A stretch of 64,000 bases of DNA from Brevibacterium sp. CBA3109 (GTDB lineage: Bacteria > Actinomycetota > Actinomycetes > Actinomycetales > Brevibacteriaceae): contig NZ_CP158281.1 in assembly GCF_040256645.1 (NCBI RefSeq), positions 2,356,001 through 2,420,000 on the forward strand, in the 5' to 3' direction. Shown here one piece after another: positions 43,335 to 52,078 of the stretch. The notes beneath the pieces are model-generated. The model was not told the origin of the DNA. It did no database searches and saw only the letters and a list, made by a program, of their open reading frames with translations. Position numbers and translations under genes: made by a program. Position 1 is the first letter of the stretch; every line of letters begins with the position of its first letter.

Positions 43335-44291
43335 ATGGTCTCTGTCTTCAGATCCAAGGAGCTCCATGACCTCGGGTTCACGGAGATGGGCATTCAGGGT
43401 GCACTGAGCTGTTGTCTGCGCCGGATTCGGCGCGGGCACTTCGTTCTGTATTCACCCTGCGCCACGACTGACCATCAACCGCTCCACCTTCTGCACGACG
43501 CCACTGCGACGGACTACCCGCGACGGTATGGAGACATTCGAGACAACTCAGAATGGCTCAAAGTGCTGATCCGCTCGTATGCTGACGAACTTCCGTCGGG
43601 AGCGGTCTTCTCTCATGTGTCCGCAGCACTGATCCACGGTCTGGACCCTCCGTTTCCGGCAACTGAGTCCGCCGAGGTGGTCCGGCCCGGATTTCACCGC
43701 GTGAAGAAGACCCTGCGAACCCGTGACCGTGCACTGAGCTGCGAAGAAATGGCGGCTATCGGCGATCTGCCCGTGACCACCATCGCCAGAACACTCCTCG
43801 ACCTTGCCAACGACTATCCACTTGAAGTCTCGGTGCCCTTCATCTCTGAGGCGCTGCGTCGAGGACTCACATCTTGCGAGTCACTGCGTGAGAGTATCCG
43901 ATCGGGCACACGTGGCTGCAGACGAGCGACCCAGGCCATCGACTTGTCCAGCCCGGCTCACGAGTCATCGGGGGAAGCGCTGTGCGCCGTGAAGTTCTTT
44001 CGGTTCAACATCACCGGGATGACTCCCCAGATGGATGCCTACGACCGCTTCGGAACGTGGATCGCTCGCAATGACTTCCGACATGACAAGCATCCGCTGA
44101 TCGTCGAGGTCCACGGCGTGGGAAAGTACTATCTCAATGCCGCGGGGCCAGACCAGGCGAGTTCTGCAAACCATGAACGACATATGAAGCTGCTCAACGC
44201 CGGGTACCGAGTCTTCAACCTCGTTTGGGCAGACCTCTTCCGCACGAGTGAGTTCGCGAAGATCAGGGCAGCCCTCGCCGAGTTCGGCTGA
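43335..44291 (+). CDS. Accessory protein with AbiEi-like N-terminus and DUF559-like nuclease C-terminus
   Basis: 318 residues from the ATG at 43335 (GAGG 4 nt upstream). The N-terminal part has a helix-turn-helix-like start (FRSKELHDLGFTEMGIQGAL) and RRIRRGHFVLYSP, like the domain of AbiEi-type proteins; a second block (VFSHVSAALIHGLDPPF, DLPVTTIARTLLDLANDYPL) follows the same architecture. The C-terminal part looks like a DUF559/VSR-like PD-(D/E)XK fold: SPAHESSGEALCAVKFF, RNDFRHDKHPLIVEVHGVGK (E-V-H where most members have E-V-D-G), RVFNLVWADLF. Base composition is lower in GC than the neighbours and the upstream 40 bp are AT-rich. No partner toxin is adjacent. Function unproven. Confidence 0.7.
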   Translation: MVSVFRSKELHDLGFTEMGIQGALSCCLRRIRRGHFVLYSPCATTDHQPLHLLHDATATDYPRRYGDIRDNSEWLKVLIRSYADELPSGAVFSHVSAALIHGLDPPFPATESAEVVRPGFHRVKKTLRTRDRALSCEEMAAIGDLPVTTIARTLLDLANDYPLEVSVPFISEALRRGLTSCESLRESIRSGTRGCRRATQAIDLSSPAHESSGEALCAVKFFRFNITGMTPQMDAYDRFGTWIARNDFRHDKHPLIVEVHGVGKYYLNAAGPDQASSANHERHMKLLNAGYRVFNLVWADLFRTSEFAKIRAALAEFG

Positions 44292-44347
44292 GGGCCGACA
44301 CAACTCAAAGCACTCCGACAAGTGCTTCTGCCAAGGAGCAACACCAG

Positions 44348-44474
44348 TTCAGGCAGCTCAGGCAGTTCAGGCAGTTCAGGCAGGGACGAGCATATTCAAC
44401 TGAATTCTTCGCGGCAAGCAAGAACGGCCGCCAGCGCCCAACGAGACCACTCAGACCCCAACGAGACCACTCAG
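44348..44474. repeat. Two short tandem arrays after the accessory gene
   Basis: TTCAGGCAG-type 9-bp unit in four copies at 44348-44383 (one reads CTCAGGCAG), then CCCAACGAGACCACTCAG at 44437-44454 and 44457-44474. The 423-bp gap 44292-44714 otherwise holds palindrome copy B, a third array at 44668-44699 and no gene that I can support. Confidence 0.85.
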
Positions 44475-44487
44475 CATTGACCGGACT

Positions 44488-44540
44488 ACTTGGCGTCGAG
44501 GGATCAGGCTATAACGTGCCCCCTCGACGCTAAGCAGTCC
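44488..44540. repeat. 53-bp palindromic repeat, copy B
   Basis: Arms 44489-44502 and 44521-44534 pair over 14 bp with one G-U. Compared with copy A, the A-T pair in CATCGA/TCGATG has become G-C (CGTCGA/TCGACG), a compensatory change; the stem is therefore under structural constraint. Loop again holds GGCTATA. Confidence 0.85.
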
Positions 44541-44667
44541 GCTCGATGAGAAAAGTGCCATATAAGGCCTGCCTACAGAGTTATTCGGCTGAGGCGATCA
44601 GACACAAGCATCGTCGGCAGCACCAGCAACCTCCGAGGAAACCTGTCACAGCTGGCCCCTCAGCGGG

Positions 44668-44699
44668 TCAGCGACTGAGTGGCTCAGCGACTGAGTGGC
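44668..44699. repeat. 16-bp tandem duplication beyond the ddl 3' end
   Basis: TCAGCGACTGAGTGGC at 44668-44683 and 44684-44699, followed by the partial TCACTGGC. It lies 16 bp past the ddl stop codon. Confidence 0.9.
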
Positions 44700-44714
44700 T
44701 CACTGGCTACATGA

Positions 44715-45830
44715 TCAGTGGGTGCGGGCGTGATCGACCAGTGCGATGGTGATGAGCTCTGAGATGAGCGCCGGATACTCGATGCCGGAGTTCGACCACA
44801 TGAACGGGTACGCCGAGGTGGGGGTGAATCCCGGGAGTGTGTTGATCTCGTTGATGAGGACCTCACCGGAATCCGTGACGAAGGTATCGACACGCGAGAG
44901 CCCCGTGCAGTCGAAGAGCCGGAACACCTGGGCCGAGAGCTCCTGGATCCGCGCCGTCGTCTTCTCATCGACGCGGGCCGGGCAGGTCAGCTGCGCATCG
45001 GCGAGGTCGAGGTATTTGGCTTCGAAGTCATAGAACGAGTGCTCGCCGGAGACTTCGATCTCTCCGGGGAACGAGACCCGAACCTCACGGTCGTGAACGG
45101 AGCCGAGGACCGCGCACTCGATCTCACGACCGACGACCCGTGGTTCGACGATGACCTTGGAATCATGGTCGAAGGCAGAGCGCAGCGCCTGATCCAGCCC
45201 TGCGACGGAATCGACGCGGCTGACTCCCATCGACGATCCTGCCCGTGCCGGTTTGACGAACACAGGCAGCCCCAAGCCGGTGATCCGAGCCTCAGCATCG
45301 GCCCGGTCGGCCTCCCACATGGTTTCGGTCACGAGCTCCCAGGGGCATGTCGGAATTTGGGCGTGGGCCATGAGGGACTTCGTGTAGTGCTTGTCCATGC
45401 TCGCCGCCGAGGCGAAGACCCCGGAGCCGACGAAGGCCGTGTCGCTGAGTTCGAACAGGCCCTGCAGGGTGCCGTCTTCCCCGTACTGGCCGTGCAGGAG
45501 AGGAAAGTAGACGTCGACGGATCCGAGTTCGGTGTAGTGGCCCTCGGCGTCCCTGTGCAGCAGGGGCGAGCCCTGAGCTGAGATCGGCGGGATGATCTCG
45601 GTTCCGTTGTCAGCGACCTCGGGCATATTCGCCGGGTCGAAGGCCATCGTCGACCAGTCTTCGACGATGCGCCACACACCGGCCTTCGTGATGCCGATGG
45701 GCAGAACACGGTAGGCGTCATCGTCGATGGCCCGGATGACCCCGGCAGCAGTGACGCAGCTGACGGCGTGTTCGCTCGATCGTCCGCCGAAGAGGACTGC
45801 GACGAGTGGCCGGTGATCAGATTCAGGCAT
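44715..45830 (-). CDS. ddl: D-alanine--D-alanine ligase
   Basis: 371 residues. Makes the D-Ala-D-Ala dipeptide for peptidoglycan. N-terminal VAVLFGGRSSEHAVSCVTAA; ATP-grasp parts FPLLHGQYGEDGTLQGLFEL, MDKHYTKSLMAHAQIPTCPW, VFVKPARAGSSMGVSRVDSV, RVDTFVTDSGEVLINEINTL, PGFTPTSAYPFMWSNSGIEY. The LINEINTLPGFT segment holds the Mg ligands. Family length ~350-370. Usually follows gpsA; here a PEBP gene lies between. Confidence 0.95.
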   Translation of the reverse strand: MPESDHRPLVAVLFGGRSSEHAVSCVTAAGVIRAIDDDAYRVLPIGITKAGVWRIVEDWSTMAFDPANMPEVADNGTEIIPPISAQGSPLLHRDAEGHYTELGSVDVYFPLLHGQYGEDGTLQGLFELSDTAFVGSGVFASAASMDKHYTKSLMAHAQIPTCPWELVTETMWEADRADAEARITGLGLPVFVKPARAGSSMGVSRVDSVAGLDQALRSAFDHDSKVIVEPRVVGREIECAVLGSVHDREVRVSFPGEIEVSGEHSFYDFEAKYLDLADAQLTCPARVDEKTTARIQELSAQVFRLFDCTGLSRVDTFVTDSGEVLINEINTLPGFTPTSAYPFMWSNSGIEYPALISELITIALVDHARTH

Positions 45831-45886
45831 GGAGATCCTTGGTCGTTAGCGCGCGTGACCGATTGTACGGACTGGAAAACTCTAGC

Positions 45887-46420
45887 TCACTTGAGCTCGA
45901 AGGTGCATTCCAGCCATGCGCGGGCGATGCCCTTGAAGAACATGTTGAACCCGGCGAAGGCCGGTGACGCGGATTCGTCGAGGCCCAGCGGCTCCGCCAA
46001 TGCCGTGACGATGAAGAAGTACCGGTGTGATCCGTGCCCCTGGGGTGGTGCGGCACCGACGAAGCGCGGTTCGCCCGCGTCGTTGCGCAGCGTCACGCTA
46101 CCGGCGGGCAGCAGGTCCGCCGAGGGGTCACCGGCGTTGGCGGGCAGACTGGTTGTCGACGCGTCGAGGTCGGTGACGACCCAGTGCCAGAAGCCGGAGC
46201 CAGTGGGCGCGTCCGGGTCATAACAGGTCACGGCGAAGGCCTTGGTCTCCTCGGGGAATCCCGACCATGACAGCTGCGGTGAGGTGTCCTGGCCACCTTC
46301 GACGCCCATCGCGCCCGAGAGCTGAGGCCCGCTCAGTTCGGCTCCGTTCTCGATATCCGTGCTGGTGAGAGTGAATGTTGGGACGTCGGAAAGGTTGTAG
46401 AACGGCGAGTTGATGCTCAT
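45887..46420 (-). CDS. YbhB/YbcL-family PEBP-like protein
   Basis: 177 residues. Phosphatidylethanolamine-binding-protein fold, seen in DTSPQLSWSGFPEETKAFAV, CYDPDAPTGSGFWHWVVTD and PPQGHGSHRYFFIVTALAEP (the anion pocket D-P-D-A-P and G-H-G-S-H-R-Y). Bacterial members have no settled function. Single gene placed between ddl and gpsA, same strand. Confidence 0.9.
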   Translation of the reverse strand: MSINSPFYNLSDVPTFTLTSTDIENGAELSGPQLSGAMGVEGGQDTSPQLSWSGFPEETKAFAVTCYDPDAPTGSGFWHWVVTDLDASTTSLPANAGDPSADLLPAGSVTLRNDAGEPRFVGAAPPQGHGSHRYFFIVTALAEPLGLDESASPAFAGFNMFFKGIARAWLECTFELK

Positions 46421-46504
46421 GTCTGCTCCTTGTCGTACGAAATGATGCAGTGGACGTTGCTGAGGATTCCTCGGATCTTCAAAGGCCCCGGGCCGCCGAG
46501 GCGG

Positions 46505-47518
46505 TCAGGCCGATGGTCCCTCGTGCTTACGCTTCCGAGACAACAGCAAACCGGCGAGTTCGTCAACCCGCAGCCGTCCGCCGAGGACCGCGCATACCGC
46601 TTCCGTGATCGGCAGGTCGACCTCGTACTTGCGCCCCAGGGCGAGGATGGCAGGAGCCGACTTCACTCCCTCAGCGGTCTGCGAGGTGTGGGCGATGACG
46701 TCGGCGAGGCTCATACCCTCGCCTAGGTGACGCCCGAATGTCCTGTTCCGCGACAGTGGTGAGGCACAGGTGGCGACGAGGTCGCCGAGTCCGGCCAGGC
46801 CCGAGAGGGTGTGCGGCGCGGCGCCCATGGCAGCAGCCAGACGGGAGGTCTCGGCCAGGCCGCGGGTGATGATCGAGGCCTTCGAGTTGTCGCCGAGCTT
46901 CTGCCCGTCGGCGATGCCGACCGCCAGTGCGATGACGTTCTTGACGGCACCACCCATCTCGACGCCGACGACATCGGTGTTCGTATAGGGCCGGAAGTAT
47001 CCGTTCGCGCTGATCTGGGCGACCACTTCGGCCGTCTCGATGCTCTCTGAAGCCACGACGGTGGCGGTGGGCTGACGATCGGCGATCTCACGGGCCAGGT
47101 TCGGGCCGGAGACGACCGCGATCTGGGTGGAATCCACCTCGGCGACCTCGGCGATGACCTCGGACATGCGCTTGCCCGTGTCGACCTCGATGCCCTTCAT
47201 CAGGCTCACGAGCTTCACCCCTGGACGCAGATGCGGCTTCCATCGGCTCAGGTTCTCCCGCAGGGTCTGTGCGGGAACGGCGAGGATGATCACCTCGGCG
47301 TCGGTGACGGCGGCGATGTCGTCAGCGGTGGCACTCAGCAGCTCGGGCAGGGCACGGTCACCCAGGTACCGTTCATTCGTGTGTGAGGTGGTGATCTCCT
47401 CGGCGACCTCGGACCGGCGAGCCCAGAGGGTGACGGGGAATCCGGCATCGGCGACGACGGCGGCATAGGTCGTCCCCCATGATCCGGCTCCCAGCACTGC
47501 GGTCTTCTTGACGCTCAT
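46505..47518 (-). CDS. gpsA: Glycerol-3-phosphate dehydrogenase [NAD(P)+]
   Basis: 337 residues. Supplies sn-glycerol-3-phosphate for phospholipids. N-terminal Rossmann loop AVLGAGSWGTTYAAVVADAG, then VSGPNLAREIADRQPTATVV, VGVEMGGAVKNVIALAVGIA (catalytic Lys), and LAGLGDLVATCASPLSRNRT. The ATG overlaps the plsC stop (ATGA): murA-plsC-gpsA are three coupled genes, two of them successive steps of lipid synthesis. Confidence 0.95.
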   Translation of the reverse strand: MSVKKTAVLGAGSWGTTYAAVVADAGFPVTLWARRSEVAEEITTSHTNERYLGDRALPELLSATADDIAAVTDAEVIILAVPAQTLRENLSRWKPHLRPGVKLVSLMKGIEVDTGKRMSEVIAEVAEVDSTQIAVVSGPNLAREIADRQPTATVVASESIETAEVVAQISANGYFRPYTNTDVVGVEMGGAVKNVIALAVGIADGQKLGDNSKASIITRGLAETSRLAAAMGAAPHTLSGLAGLGDLVATCASPLSRNRTFGRHLGEGMSLADVIAHTSQTAEGVKSAPAILALGRKYEVDLPITEAVCAVLGGRLRVDELAGLLLSRKRKHEGPSA

Positions 47519-48303
47519 TCGCCGACCTCCTCGTTGTGGAATCTCTCGGGCAGCTCACGGTTCGAGAGCTCGCCGACCATCGCTGCAATGGTGTTCGTCA
47601 GGCGGTGGGTGAGCACCGTCTTGGACTTCTTCTCCTCGCGGTGGGCCCACAGGTCCTCGTAGTCGATTGGGTCACCGAATCGGACCACCGAGGTGTGTCG
47701 CAGAGGTCGGAACTTGGGCACCTTCGCCCCTTGCGGGAAGATCTCCTGAAGTCCCCAGTGCGCGGCGGGGATGATCGGGGCACCGGTTTCGAGTGCGAGC
47801 CTGGCGGTGCCGGTCTTGAAGTGCTGTGGCCACAGTTCCGTGTCCTTCGTCAGCGTTCCCTCCGGATAGATGACGACGCATTCGCCCTTGGCCAGAGCCT
47901 CCTTCGCGTATTCGAGGGAGTCACCGGCCTGTGTGGAGGAGCGCAGAACCGGGATCTGGCCCAGTCCACGGAGGACGGCGCCGAGGGCACCTGAGAACAG
48001 ACCTGATTTGGCGAGGAAGTGCGGCAGGTGCCCGTTGCGCCACAGGGCGAGCCCGACGAGGATCGGGTCGAGGTGGCTGGCATGGTAAGCGGCGATGATG
48101 GCACCGGTGCCCCGCGTCTCCGGCATCCCTCGCATGCGCCGCATTCGCGGCGTCCGAGGCGGCAGGATCTCGGCATTGTCGACCTTGATCTTCGAGGTCA
48201 GCCGGTAGAGCCCATAGGCGGTCGAGGCCACGACGAAGGCGACTCGGCGCTGGGACCGGACCGCGGAGGGTTCGAAGGAGACCAGCACGTCCTCGTCACT
48301 CAT
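47515..48303 (-). CDS. plsC: 1-acyl-sn-glycerol-3-phosphate acyltransferase family protein
   Basis: 262 residues from MSDEDVLVSFEPS at 48303, which overlaps the murA stop; longer frames upstream read into murA. Acyltransferase motifs: the H-x4-D block IIAAYHASHLDPILVG, then FSGALGAVLRGLGQIPVLRS, and VVIYPEGTLTKDTELWPQHF with GAPIIPAAHWGLQEIFP. Transfers acyl groups to lysophosphatidic acid; downstream gpsA makes its precursor. Confidence 0.92.
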   Translation of the reverse strand: MSDEDVLVSFEPSAVRSQRRVAFVVASTAYGLYRLTSKIKVDNAEILPPRTPRMRRMRGMPETRGTGAIIAAYHASHLDPILVGLALWRNGHLPHFLAKSGLFSGALGAVLRGLGQIPVLRSSTQAGDSLEYAKEALAKGECVVIYPEGTLTKDTELWPQHFKTGTARLALETGAPIIPAAHWGLQEIFPQGAKVPKFRPLRHTSVVRFGDPIDYEDLWAHREEKKSKTVLTHRLTNTIAAMVGELSNRELPERFHNEEVGE

Positions 48304-49616
48304 GCGGCCACCTCGGCGCCGAGACCGATGAGCTTGTCGAGGAAGTTCTCGTATCCGCGGTTGATGAGTTCGATGCCGTGGACCTGGCTGGTTCCGCGTG
48401 CGGCCAGGGCTGCGATGAGGTGGCTGAACCCACCGCGCAGGTCGGGCACGTCGATACGTGTTCCCGTGAGTTCGGTGGGCCCGGAGACCACGGCCGAGTG
48501 CTGGTAGTTGCGGCGTCCGAAGCGGCAGGGTGTACCGCCGAGGCATTCGCGGTAGAGCTGGATCTGGGCACCCATCTCCCCGAGCGCGTGGGTGAAGCCG
48601 AAGCGGTTCTCGTACACGGTTTCGTGGATGATCGACAGGCCCTCGGCCTGGGTCATGGCGACGACGAGCGGTTGCTGCCAGTCGGTCATGAAGCCCGGGT
48701 GAACATCGGTCTCCAGGGCGAAGGACGTGAGCTTGCCGCCGGGGTGGCGGAAGCGGATCCCAGTCTCCTCGACCTCGAATTCACCGCCGATGCGGCGGAA
48801 GACGTTGAGGAAGGTGATGAGCTCGGGCTGGGAGGCGCCTTCGACGAAGATGTCTCCCCCGGTGGCCAGCGCGGCCGAGGCCCAGGAGGCGGTCTCATTG
48901 CGGTCGGGCAGCGCCCGGTGGATGAAGCCGCGCAGAGTCTCCACACCTTCGATGCGCACCACGCGGTCGGTGTCGACGGTGATGATGGCGCCCATCTTCT
49001 GCAGCAGGGCGATGAGATCCATGATCTCGGGTTCGATGGCCGCATTGCGCAATTCGGTCACGCCCTCGGCCCTCACCGCGGTCAGCAGCACCTGTTCGGT
49101 GGCGCCGACGGAGGGAAAGGGAAGTTCGACCTTGGTGCCCTGCAGGCGCCCACGGGTAGTGAGCATGATGCCGCCGGAGGTCTTGTCGACCTCGGCGCCG
49201 AACTGTCGCAGGACGTCGAGGTGGAAGTTGATGGGGCGGTCACCGATGTGGCATCCGCCCAGATCCGGAATGAACGCCTGACCCAGGCTGTGCAGGAGAG
49301 GTCCGCAGAAGAGGATCGGGATCCGCGAGGATCCAGCATGCGCGTCGATGTCGACGATCGACCCCTGTGCCATATCGGAAGGGTCCAGATGCAGTTCACC
49401 GTCGGAGCGCTGCCCATCGGTGCCAGGTGTGACACGGACACCATGGAGCTCGAGGAGACCGGTGACGATCTCAACGTCCCTGATCTGCGGCACGCCGCGC
49501 AGCACGGAGGGCGTCTCTGCCAGCAATGAGGCGACCATAGCCTTGGGAACCAGGTTCTTGGCGCCTCTGACCTGGACGGTTCCACCTAACGGATTACCGC
49601 CGCGAACTTCGAGCAT
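48300..49616 (-). CDS. murA: UDP-N-acetylglucosamine 1-carboxyvinyltransferase
   Basis: 438 residues. First committed step of peptidoglycan synthesis. N-terminal VRGAKNLVPKAMVASLLAET (EPSP-synthase-type Lys/Asn), the active-site cysteine in PDLGGCHIGDRPINFHLDVL, and TDVHPGFMTDWQQPLVVAMT with RFGFTHALGEMGAQIQLYRE. The reactive cysteine is present, so it should be fosfomycin-sensitive in the usual way. Overlaps plsC. Confidence 0.96.
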   Translation of the reverse strand: MLEVRGGNPLGGTVQVRGAKNLVPKAMVASLLAETPSVLRGVPQIRDVEIVTGLLELHGVRVTPGTDGQRSDGELHLDPSDMAQGSIVDIDAHAGSSRIPILFCGPLLHSLGQAFIPDLGGCHIGDRPINFHLDVLRQFGAEVDKTSGGIMLTTRGRLQGTKVELPFPSVGATEQVLLTAVRAEGVTELRNAAIEPEIMDLIALLQKMGAIITVDTDRVVRIEGVETLRGFIHRALPDRNETASWASAALATGGDIFVEGASQPELITFLNVFRRIGGEFEVEETGIRFRHPGGKLTSFALETDVHPGFMTDWQQPLVVAMTQAEGLSIIHETVYENRFGFTHALGEMGAQIQLYRECLGGTPCRFGRRNYQHSAVVSGPTELTGTRIDVPDLRGGFSHLIAALAARGTSQVHGIELINRGYENFLDKLIGLGAEVAA

Positions 49617-49778
49617 GTTCCTCCCTGCGTCACACTTGCACCCGGTGGGATCCGGGCGTGGCCCAGACTAGTCCGGACTCGTCCAAGACTAGCGCAGACG
49701 TCCCTCCAACTCAGAGACGGCGCGAGCTCCGACCTCAGAGTCAGCACGGACTCCCGCGAGAGCCGCGGATCGGCTCGC

Positions 49779-50378
49779 TCAGACCTTCGCGGGCAGGGTC
49801 GTCGGTTTGAATGCCGCGCGCCGGGACTCGAACTCAGAGATCTCGGATTCCTTGGCCAGGGTCAGGCTGATGTCGTCATGGCCTTCGAGCAGGCGCCAGC
49901 GCGTGTAGTCATCGATCTGGAACGTCACGGTCACCGAATCGCAGGTCACGGTCTTCTCGTTCAGGTCGACGGTGATCGGGGTGCCCGGGTGGTTCTCCAG
50001 GATCTTCCAGATCAGTTCGATGTCGTCCTGTTCCAGCTGAGCCGCCAACAGGCCCTCTTTGCCGGAGTTGCCGCGGAAGATGTCGCCGAAGCGGGAGGAG
50101 AGGATGACACGGAAACCGTAGTCCTTCAATGCCCACACCGCGTGTTCACGCGAGGAGCCGGTGCCGAAGTCAGGTCCGGCTACGAGGACGGAGCCGGCCG
50201 AGAAGTCGGGGTCGTTGAGGACGAAGTCCTCCGCGGTCCGCCACCGGTAGAACAGGGCGTCTTCGAACCCGGTGCGGGTGACACGCTTGAGGAATTTCGC
50301 CGGGATGATCTGGTCGGTGTCGATGTTGGCTCGGCGCAGCGGGACGCCGATGCCGGTGTGGGTGCTGAATGCTTCCAT
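49779..50378 (-). CDS. leuD: 3-isopropylmalate dehydratase small subunit
   Basis: 199 residues. Swivel domain of isopropylmalate isomerase in leucine synthesis. [40 protein letters not shown] and [32 protein letters not shown] are diagnostic. 13 bp downstream of leuC, one operon. The 160-bp gap to murA has no gene; a hupB gene sometimes lies there in relatives. Confidence 0.96.
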   Translation of the reverse strand: MEAFSTHTGIGVPLRRANIDTDQIIPAKFLKRVTRTGFEDALFYRWRTAEDFVLNDPDFSAGSVLVAGPDFGTGSSREHAVWALKDYGFRVILSSRFGDIFRGNSGKEGLLAAQLEQDDIELIWKILENHPGTPITVDLNEKTVTCDSVTVTFQIDDYTRWRLLEGHDDISLTLAKESEISEFESRRAAFKPTTLPAKV

Positions 50379-50391
50379 CGGTTGTCAGTCC

Positions 50392-51882
50392 TTACGCGTT
50401 CGCCGAGGTGGGGGTGGGTGTCAGTGTCAAGGTGGGCTTATCTTCAGTCCACGCCACCGGTTCGGCGTCGCGGGGCAGATCCTTGACGTCACCGGGCGAG
50501 GACAACGTTCCGCGCACGGCTGTGGCCGCGGCCACGAGTGGAGACACGAGGTGGGTGCGTCCGCCCTTGCCCTGTCGGCCCTCGAAGTTGCGGTTCGAGG
50601 TCGAGGCACAGCGTTCGCCGTCGGCCAGCTGGTCCGGGTTCATGCCCAAGCACATCGAGCAGCCGGCGAAGCGCCACTCTCCCCCGAAGTCCTTGAAGAC
50701 CCGGTCGAGGCCTTCCTCCTCGGCCTGCAGGCGGACCTTCGCCGAGCCGGGGACGACCATGAAGCGGACGTTCTCGGCCTTCTTCCGACCCTGGACCACC
50801 TCGGCGGCGGCACGCAGGTCCTCGATGCGCGAATTTGTGCAGGATCCCAGGAACACGGTGTCGACTTCGATCTCACGCAGCGGTGTGCCCGGTGTCAGTC
50901 CCATGTAGGCCAGCGCGTTGGCAGCAGATGCCTTGTCGTTCTCATCGGCGAAGTCATCGGGTGAGGGCACGGCCGCTGACAGCGGCAGCCCCTGACCCGG
51001 GTTGGTTCCCCAGGTCACGAACGGTTCGATGTCCTTGGCTTCGAGGACGACCTCATGGTCGAAGGTCGCATCCGCGTCGGTGTACAGGGTCTTCCAGTAT
51101 TCGAGGGCGCCGTCCCAGTCGTCACCCTCGGGTGCGTGCGGACGACCCTTGACGTACTCGAAGGTGGTTTCGTCCGGGGCGACCATGCCGGCGCGGGCTC
51201 CCGCCTCGATCGACATATTGCAGATGGTCATCCGCGCTTCCATCGACAGCGCCCGGATCGCCGAGCCGCGGTACTCGAGCACGTAGCCCTGACCGCCGCC
51301 GGTGCCGATCTTCGCGATGATGGCGAGAATGATGTCCTTGGCGCTCGAGCCTTCGGGCAGGTCGCCGTCGACGGTGATCGACATCGTCTTGAATGCCTTG
51401 AGGCTCAGGGTCTGGGTGGCGAGCACGTGCTCGACCTCGGAAGTGCCGATGCCCAGCGCCAACGCACCGAAGGCCCCGTGGGTGGAGGTGTGCGAGTCGC
51501 CGCAGACGACGGTGGTGCCCGGCTGGGTCAGGCCCAGCTGTGGGCCCACGACGTGGACGATTCCTTGATCGGCATCGCCGAGGCTGTGCAGACGGATCCC
51601 GAATTCCCGCGTATTCTGCCGCAGCGTTTCGATCTGCGTGGCAGAGGTGGGCTCCGCGATGGGCTTGTCGATGTCCCAGGTCGGAGTGTTGTGATCCTCC
51701 GTGGCGATCGTCAGATCGGGGCGGCGCACCGGGCGCCCGGCGAGTCGGAGACCGTCGAATGCCTGCGGGCTGGTGACCTCGTGGACGAGGTGGAGGTCGA
51801 TGTAGATGAGGTCGGGCGCACCGTCTTCGCCCAGGGATACGACGTGATCGGCCCAGACCTTCTCGGCCAAAGTGCGTGGCAT
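50392..51882 (-). CDS. leuC: 3-isopropylmalate dehydratase large subunit
   Basis: 496 residues. Aconitase-like [4Fe-4S] subunit. Cluster cysteines in [20 protein letters not shown] and [40 protein letters not shown] and [20 protein letters not shown] are also typical. Divergent from ndgR across ~190 bp with clustered palindromes, which points to NdgR control of leuCD, as known in Streptomyces and Corynebacterium. Confidence 0.96.
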   Translation of the reverse strand: MPRTLAEKVWADHVVSLGEDGAPDLIYIDLHLVHEVTSPQAFDGLRLAGRPVRRPDLTIATEDHNTPTWDIDKPIAEPTSATQIETLRQNTREFGIRLHSLGDADQGIVHVVGPQLGLTQPGTTVVCGDSHTSTHGAFGALALGIGTSEVEHVLATQTLSLKAFKTMSITVDGDLPEGSSAKDIILAIIAKIGTGGGQGYVLEYRGSAIRALSMEARMTICNMSIEAGARAGMVAPDETTFEYVKGRPHAPEGDDWDGALEYWKTLYTDADATFDHEVVLEAKDIEPFVTWGTNPGQGLPLSAAVPSPDDFADENDKASAANALAYMGLTPGTPLREIEVDTVFLGSCTNSRIEDLRAAAEVVQGRKKAENVRFMVVPGSAKVRLQAEEEGLDRVFKDFGGEWRFAGCSMCLGMNPDQLADGERCASTSNRNFEGRQGKGGRTHLVSPLVAAATAVRGTLSSPGDVKDLPRDAEPVAWTEDKPTLTLTPTPTSANA

Positions 51883-51968
51883 GGTTCCTCCCGCTGGTAC
51901 AGAGACTGCCTGTACATGCTTACTGCTGTGACGGCCCGTGTTCGGGCGTGGGTGACATTCGATATGAC

Positions 51969-52003
51969 CGCTCGACGAGCGCGCAATATGCGCTCAACGA
52001 GTG
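51969..52003. promoter_or_regulatory. Clustered palindromes in the leuC-ndgR divergent promoter region
   Basis: CGCTCGACGAGCG (51969-51981) is a perfect 13-bp palindrome. The related but imperfect CGCTCAACGAGTG starts 22 bp later (51991-52003), about two helical turns away. Between them GCGCAATATGCGC (51981-51993) is itself palindromic. Likely operators of the divergent IclR-type regulator; binding is not shown. Confidence 0.6.
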
Positions 52004-52078
52004 CGTACAGGAAACCTACTCGCCCGTATCGTATTTCGAACTTGCATCTCGCCCACTGAGACGGGCACAATGGTGCCT

